From Burkholderiaceae bacterium (GTDB taxonomy: Bacteria > Pseudomonadota > Gammaproteobacteria > Burkholderiales > Burkholderiaceae_C): 18,719 nucleotides of DNA. Each line of letters starts with the position of its first letter. The stretch's first letter is position 1. The stretch spans positions 1-18,719 of the forward strand of contig JALOSD010000056.1 of assembly GCA_025458585.1 (NCBI GenBank), read 5' to 3'. Shown in pieces: positions 16,146 through 18,719 of the stretch. Below the pieces are notes generated by a model that worked only from the letters and a program-made list of their open reading frames with translations, did not search any database and was not told where the DNA came from. Both the position numbers and the translations under genes were made by a program.

Positions 16146-17674
16146 CGGCCCTGCAGCTGCCGAAGCAGCGCCGGTTCGATCGCTGCGGCGGCCATCAGGC
16201 CGCTCATGCTCGCCGCCTCGACGCCGGCGCCGCTGACGTCCTGCCCGGCGAGCAGCAGGCCCGGCACCGGCGTGCGCACGTTCAGCGCCGGCGACGCGAG
16301 ACGCTCGACGCTCATCTCGAGGCCGTAGGTGGCGCCTTCGGGCGTGCGCACGAAGCTGTGCTGCGTCACCGGCGTCGACAGCTCGTGCAGGCGCACCATC
16401 GGCGCCAGCGCCGGGAAGTGGCGCCCGAACTGCGCCAGCAGCCGATGCTCGATCCACGCCTTCAGCGCGAGGTACGCCTCGGGCCTCGGTTCGTCCGGCG
16501 CCGCGTGCAGCCACGGGGCGAAGGCGCGCGCGTCGCACACGGCGAGCACTTCGGCCGTGGACGGGCCGTCGTGCGCCGGGTCCTTCAGCGACGGGAACGA
16601 CACGAACAGGCCCGGCGCGTCGTCGTCGGCCGGCGCACCCCACACCGCGCCGATGTCGTCACTCTCGTAGAGCCAGACGTTGGCGGCCGACGCGCCCGCC
16701 GCGGCGATGTCGCCTTCGAAGCCCAGGTAAAGCACGACCATCGCGAGGCCGGGGCGCAGCCGGGCGGCCGCCGCGCGCCAGTCGGGGGCGAGCGCGGCGT
16801 CCAGCCGCGCGAGCGTGTTGCCGACGCCGATCGTCGAGATCACGTGCGCGGCACGCTCGACGTGCTCGCGGCCGTCGCGGATGACGCGCACGCCGCGTGC
16901 GTGGCCGCCTTCGACGACGATCTCGTGCACGTCGGCACCGAGCCGCAGCTCGCCGCCGGCGCGTTCGACCGGCGTGCGCAGCGCCTCGGCGAGACGCGCC
17001 GGCCCGCCGACGGGGTAGTACGCGCCGTGGTCGTACGAGCCGGTGACGAGCGCGTGCTCGACGAAGGGCGCGACGTCGGGCGACGCCCCGTAGTCGCCCC
17101 AGCGCGCGCCGAGCACGGCGCGCAGCCGCGCGTCGTCGATCTCGCCAAGCCGCTGCGCCAGCGTGCGGCCGGCCCACTGCCGCAGCTCGGCGCCGCGCCA
17201 CCACCGCAGCCCCGTCGCCAGCCATTCGGGCATGCCGCGGGCGGCCATCAGGGCGAACGCGGCGTGGCGCGCCGCGGCGACGTCGTCGAACCAGCGTTCG
17301 ATCGCCGCGTGCTGGTCGGCAAAGCGCTCGTGCAGTGCCGCGCGGTACGCCGCCTGCGGATGCGCGATGCCGAACTCGAAGCCCGGCAGACGCACGATGT
17401 CGTACGGATCGCCGCACGAGGCGAACTGCAGCTCGCCGTCGGTCAGCCATCGCAGCAGGCGGCCGAAGGACCCGGCGGGCCCCGGCTTGTCGCCAACGTC
17501 GGTGAGGTAGTGCACGCCAGTGGCGAACACCCAGTCCTGGCGGCGGAAGGTCTGCGTCAGGCCGCCAGCCACCGTGTGCTGCTCGAGCACGAGCACGCGC
17601 CGGCCGCGCTTGGCCAGCGCCGCCGCGGCGGTGAGACCGCTGATGCCCGAGCCGACGACGATGGCGTCCCACAT
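16142..17674 (-). CDS. CrtI/phytoene desaturase-like NAD(P)/FAD oxidoreductase
   Basis: This 510-residue flavoprotein starts with the dinucleotide-binding motif 'IVVGSGISGLTAAAALAKRG' (G8, G10, G13), and E31 at the end of strand beta-2 fits FAD ribose binding. 'GGLTQTFRRQDWVFATGVHY' follows. The C-terminal FAD-closing motif is 'PVPGLLLAGQDVSGAGVEAA' with 'SMSGLMAAAAI'. This layout is shared by phytoene desaturases, CrtISO and retinol saturase-like proteins. It probably adds, removes or isomerises a double bond in a polyene or lipid; the substrate is unknown, and no carotenoid synthesis gene is in the window. The ATG at 17674 is preceded by AGGAGG at a good distance, so it can be translated even though the gene before it is broken. 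The stop overlaps the TetR start. Confidence 0.88.
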   Translation of the reverse strand: MWDAIVVGSGISGLTAAAALAKRGRRVLVLEQHTVAGGLTQTFRRQDWVFATGVHYLTDVGDKPGPAGSFGRLLRWLTDGELQFASCGDPYDIVRLPGFEFGIAHPQAAYRAALHERFADQHAAIERWFDDVAAARHAAFALMAARGMPEWLATGLRWWRGAELRQWAGRTLAQRLGEIDDARLRAVLGARWGDYGASPDVAPFVEHALVTGSYDHGAYYPVGGPARLAEALRTPVERAGGELRLGADVHEIVVEGGHARGVRVIRDGREHVERAAHVISTIGVGNTLARLDAALAPDWRAAAARLRPGLAMVVLYLGFEGDIAAAGASAANVWLYESDDIGAVWGAPADDDAPGLFVSFPSLKDPAHDGPSTAEVLAVCDARAFAPWLHAAPDEPRPEAYLALKAWIEHRLLAQFGRHFPALAPMVRLHELSTPVTQHSFVRTPEGATYGLEMSVERLASPALNVRTPVPGLLLAGQDVSGAGVEAASMSGLMAAAAIEPALLRQLQGR

Positions 17675-17697
17675 GGTCGCTCCTCCTGCCGCGCCAC

Positions 17698-18719
17698 TCA
17701 GCGTGCGACGATGTGCGCGTCGACCCCGCGGCGCGGTGCCGGGCCGACCGGTTCGGCGAAGCCGACGCGCGCCCACATCTGCACCGTCTGCGCCGGGCGC
17801 GCGGCGCCGACGAGCGCGTGGATCTCGGCGTGGAGTCTTGCCTGTTCGGGGTACTCCTGCAAGGCCTGCTGCAGCGGGTGCATCACGACGCCTTGCGCCG
17901 TCGCGGCCAGCTGCACCCGGGCGTACGCGCGGCCGGCGGCGATCTGCGTGGCGCGCTCGTTGTCGTCGCTGACCATCCACAGGAAGCCGACCGTGGTCGC
18001 GATCTTCGCGTCGAAGTCCTTCAGCTGCGACGTCGTCGCCGTCGCGTCGGGCGCCGGCGCCCGCGTGCGGTCGAACAGCCCCAGGCGGTCCATCGCGACG
18101 AGCATCGGGCTCGTGATCGAGATGCCGTCGCGGTGCGCGGCGATCTCGGAGGCGCCGATGCGCAGCCAGTGGTACGACTCGAGGATCGTGCGCGGCGTGA
18201 CCAACTCGATGCGCCAGGCCTCGCTCGCGATGCGGCGGTGGCGGTCGATCGCCGCCGCGTCGTCGGGCCCGACGAAGCCGAAGCGGATCGGATACGGCTG
18301 CACCGCCGCTGCCATCGCCGCCCACGCCGCGGGTCCTTCGTCACCACCGGATCGCTCACGAGGCGGATGCGCGCGACCGGCCGGTCGTCGAGCGCGTCGG
18401 GGCCGAACGCGCCGTCGGGAAAGAGCGTGATCTCGGCGCGGTGGCCGCGCTCGCGCGCCGCGAGGTCGAGCAGCTCGAGGAACGTGCCCTGGCTCATCAC
18501 GATCTGGCGCGAGAACGGGTCGGTCTCGGGCAGCAGGCGCTCGCGGTCGACGCGCAGCACGATCTCACCCGGCGTGCGCAGGTCGACGAGCCACGACTGC
18601 AGGTTGTGCGAGTGCGGCGCGAGGATCGCGTGGGCGAGCACCCAGCGGCGCAAGTCGGGCTCGGCGCCGGGGCCGTTCCACGCCGCCACCGCGTCGGGCG
18701 GCACCTGCGACGAGCAACC
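17698..18719 (-). pseudogene. Acg-like nitroreductase family lipoprotein, frameshifted by an internal deletion; 5' end outside window
   Basis: The gene runs off the right edge. The visible N-terminus reads G-C-S-S-Q-V-P-P, like the end of a lipoprotein signal. It continues with 'WVLAHAILAPHSHNLQSWLVDLR', the flavin-binding start of the Acg-like nitroreductase family, up to 'IRLVSDPVVTKDP'. At about 18330-18336 the homology jumps to another frame: 'AAWAAMAAAVQPYPIRFGFVG', then 'EAWRIELVTPRTILESYHWLRIGASEI', 'QIAAGRAYARVQLAATAQGVVMHP' and 'QALQEYPE'. From memory of the family, about 25 residues should lie between the two parts, including the conserved basic 'RRxxNKEPF' segment. They are absent, so this looks like a small deletion not divisible by three. 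An ATG at 18315 could restart a 205-residue C-terminal piece. Such flavoproteins reduce quinones or nitro compounds, but this copy is probably inactive. Confidence 0.8.

Noticed and set aside
17675..18325. An N-terminal extension of the CrtI-like flavoprotein upstream of 17674.
   Set aside because: The frame is open, but the residues are Arg-rich and unlike any domain. AGGAGG lies just before the ATG at 17674, and the dinucleotide fold begins four residues later.

Overview
The window is about 18.7 kb of very GC-rich DNA packed with genes on both strands. No stretch longer than about 120 bases lacks a gene. Codon third positions are almost all G or C. The gene families (a PhaM-like polyhydroxyalkanoate granule protein, FadH, GlcD, MmsA, an SsuABC/TauABC-type importer, Tat-like signal peptides) point to a betaproteobacterium of the order Burkholderiales, probably near the Rubrivivax/Leptothrix group. 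That placement is an inference from family content. I see no rRNA, tRNA, CRISPR array, insertion sequence, phage gene or attachment site.

Layout: (1) 1-764 holds the 3' end of a fumarylacetoacetate hydrolase-family gene (+) and a convergent glyoxalase/VOC gene (-) that overlap by 13 bases. (2) 883-6955 is a plus-strand series: a membrane-anchored retropepsin-like protease, phaM, a FIST-domain sensor, fadH (2,4-dienoyl-CoA reductase) and glcD. (3) 7047-9308 is an MMPL/RND-family exporter whose leucine codon use differs from its neighbours. (4) 9357-10106 is an SDR oxidoreductase (-), convergent with the exporter and divergent from the next block. (5) 10217-13495 is a plus-strand operon: periplasmic binding protein, ATPase, permease and a TlpA-like thiol-disulfide protein. 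(6) 18719-13503 is a tightly coupled minus-strand operon: a broken lipoprotein-type nitroreductase, a CrtI-like FAD oxidoreductase, a TetR regulator, mmsA and a DUF3237 protein.

The overall theme is carbon storage and oxidative catabolism: PHA granule control, unsaturated fatty acid beta-oxidation, glycolate oxidation, methylmalonate-semialdehyde oxidation, and uptake of a small organic solute. The TetR gene sits inside the minus-strand operon and probably regulates it.

I did not find a convincing new defence or mobile system. The most notable signals are three apparent small lesions in otherwise well-conserved genes. They are an in-frame loss of about 19 codons in glcD, a frame-shifting loss of about 25 codons in the nitroreductase, and an mmsA gene whose conserved N-terminus extends past every usable start codon. 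They may be real decay or errors of a draft assembly in GC-rich DNA. Other signals are a foreign-looking MMPL exporter, a 12-base repeat expansion at the start of fadH, and a perfect inverted repeat in the divergent VOC/protease promoter region.
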